From positions 23,369 through 87,368 of the forward strand of contig JAVBQG010000014.1 in assembly GCA_031549185.1 (NCBI GenBank): a DNA stretch of 64,000 nucleotides. Reading direction: 5' to 3'. Below the pieces are notes generated by a model, which was not told where the DNA came from, did no database searches, and saw only the letters and a list, made by a program, of their open reading frames with translations. Source of the stretch: JAVBQG01 sp031549185 (GTDB taxonomy: Bacteria; Synergistota; Synergistia; Synergistales; Synergistaceae). Below, piece after piece: positions 63,666 to 64,000 of the stretch. The number at the start of each line of letters is the position of its first letter. Within the stretch, counting starts at the first letter, position 1. Made by a program: the position numbers and the translations under genes.

Positions 63666-63809
63666 CTCTCTTGTCTAAAATCGCGACACGCGCTACTCCT
63701 GTCATACATTTATAGTGTAGCCGAACTCGGGAAAAAATAAACGGCGATGGTGCCGAGGATGCTTTCAGTGGCAGTATCAAGAAAGTGAAAGCAAGGGGCG
63801 CGAGGCAGC

Positions 63810-63860
63810 AAAAAAAGAGCGAGCGAGGAGGTGGAATTAATTCCACTTCCTCGCTCGCTC
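63810..63860 (-). terminator. rRNA operon terminator
   Basis: Very long near-perfect hairpin (GAGCGAGCGAGGA..GTGGAAT, one mismatch) with seven T on the minus strand, starting about ten bases past the 5S 3' end. Confidence 0.93.
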
Positions 63861-63870
63861 TTCAATTAAT

Positions 63871-63985
63871 CCTGGCGGCGACCTACTCTCCCACAAGTAC
63901 CCCTTGCAGTACCATCGGCGCGGGAGGGCTTAACTGCCGGGTTCGGCATGTGACCGGGTGTGACCCCTCCGCTATGGCCACCAGA
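63871..63985 (-). rRNA. rrf: 5S ribosomal RNA
   Basis: ~115 bases, minus strand. It starts TCTGGTGGCCATAGCGG, contains CACCCGGTCACATGCCGAAC and the loop-rich CCGATGGTACTGC, and ends in GTCGCCGCCAGG, complementary to the 5' end. 23S should lie beyond the right edge. Confidence 0.97.
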
Positions 63986-64000
63986 AAACTTTCATGTTAC

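Overview
The window is a gene-dense, GC-rich bacterial chromosome segment from a diderm anaerobe, most likely a member of the Synergistota. The best lineage marker is the C-terminus of the secreted papain-like protease at 40788-42824: a Gly/Ser/Cys tripartite tail (GGSGGCS, hydrophobic stretch, FFFRR) of the type known as the Synergist-CTERM sorting signal. LptA/LptB and MurJ indicate an LPS-type outer membrane. HydF, a Rex repressor, an aldehyde:ferredoxin oxidoreductase (AOR), a K+-type membrane pyrophosphatase and RnfC-like electron transfer fit strictly anaerobic, probably amino-acid-fermenting metabolism. I see no prophage, insertion sequence, CRISPR array or tRNA gene. The genus cannot be fixed from this window.

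Layout. 1-6047: a hypothetical gene, a CapD/WbpM-type sugar-nucleotide dehydratase, and a two-gene signalling unit (hybrid histidine kinase plus REC/HD-GYP). 6044-11644: an iron-dependent alcohol dehydrogenase and cobyrinate a,c-diamide synthase, divergent from a PduS-like flavin/Fe-S protein, a PduT-like microcompartment shell protein, an unknown protein and a half-size EamA transporter. 11739-15813: secF-secD-yajC, rex and ridA. 15833-20424: the macromolecular-synthesis-type cluster dnaG-rpoD-S4-eno. 20571-24641: membrane pyrophosphatase, MobB-like protein and AI-2E family permease. 24829-31964: HD-GYP protein, larB, guaA, groESL with CIRCE, and hydF. 31983-37757: tsaD, FmdB-type zinc ribbon, secreted protein, murJ, lptB, lptA and a membrane-fusion-like protein. 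38029-42824: lone type IV pilin-like protein, argG with a T-box leader, a small XRE regulator and the Synergist-CTERM protease. 43023-54265: yqeY, rpsU, a second J-protein/Hsp70 pair, mtaB, rsmE, prmA, then dnaJ-dnaK-grpE-hrcA under a second CIRCE. 54597-57016: AOR with a MoaD/ThiS-like partner. 57108-63665: AI-2E permease, ilvD, a secreted protein, greA behind a leader terminator, an unknown gene and a BDH-type alcohol dehydrogenase. 63871-63985: 5S rRNA, the 3' end of an rRNA operon that continues past the right edge.

How parts work together. HrcA is encoded here, and both of its likely operators (CIRCE upstream of groES and of hrcA) are in the window with well-spaced sigma-70 promoters overlapping or abutting them, so the core heat-shock regulon is self-contained. 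AOR, its MoaD/ThiS-like neighbour and a MobB-like GTP-binding protein point to tungsto/molybdopterin chemistry. The ADH / CbiA / PduS / PduT neighbourhood combines homologues of PduQ, PduS and PduT with a corrin-biosynthesis enzyme, but no hexameric shell proteins or signature enzyme are present. It is the most interesting candidate system here.

Gene starts were re-chosen by ribosome-binding-site position and family alignment where the longest open frame began too far upstream. Function calls rest on motifs read by eye, since no database search was possible.
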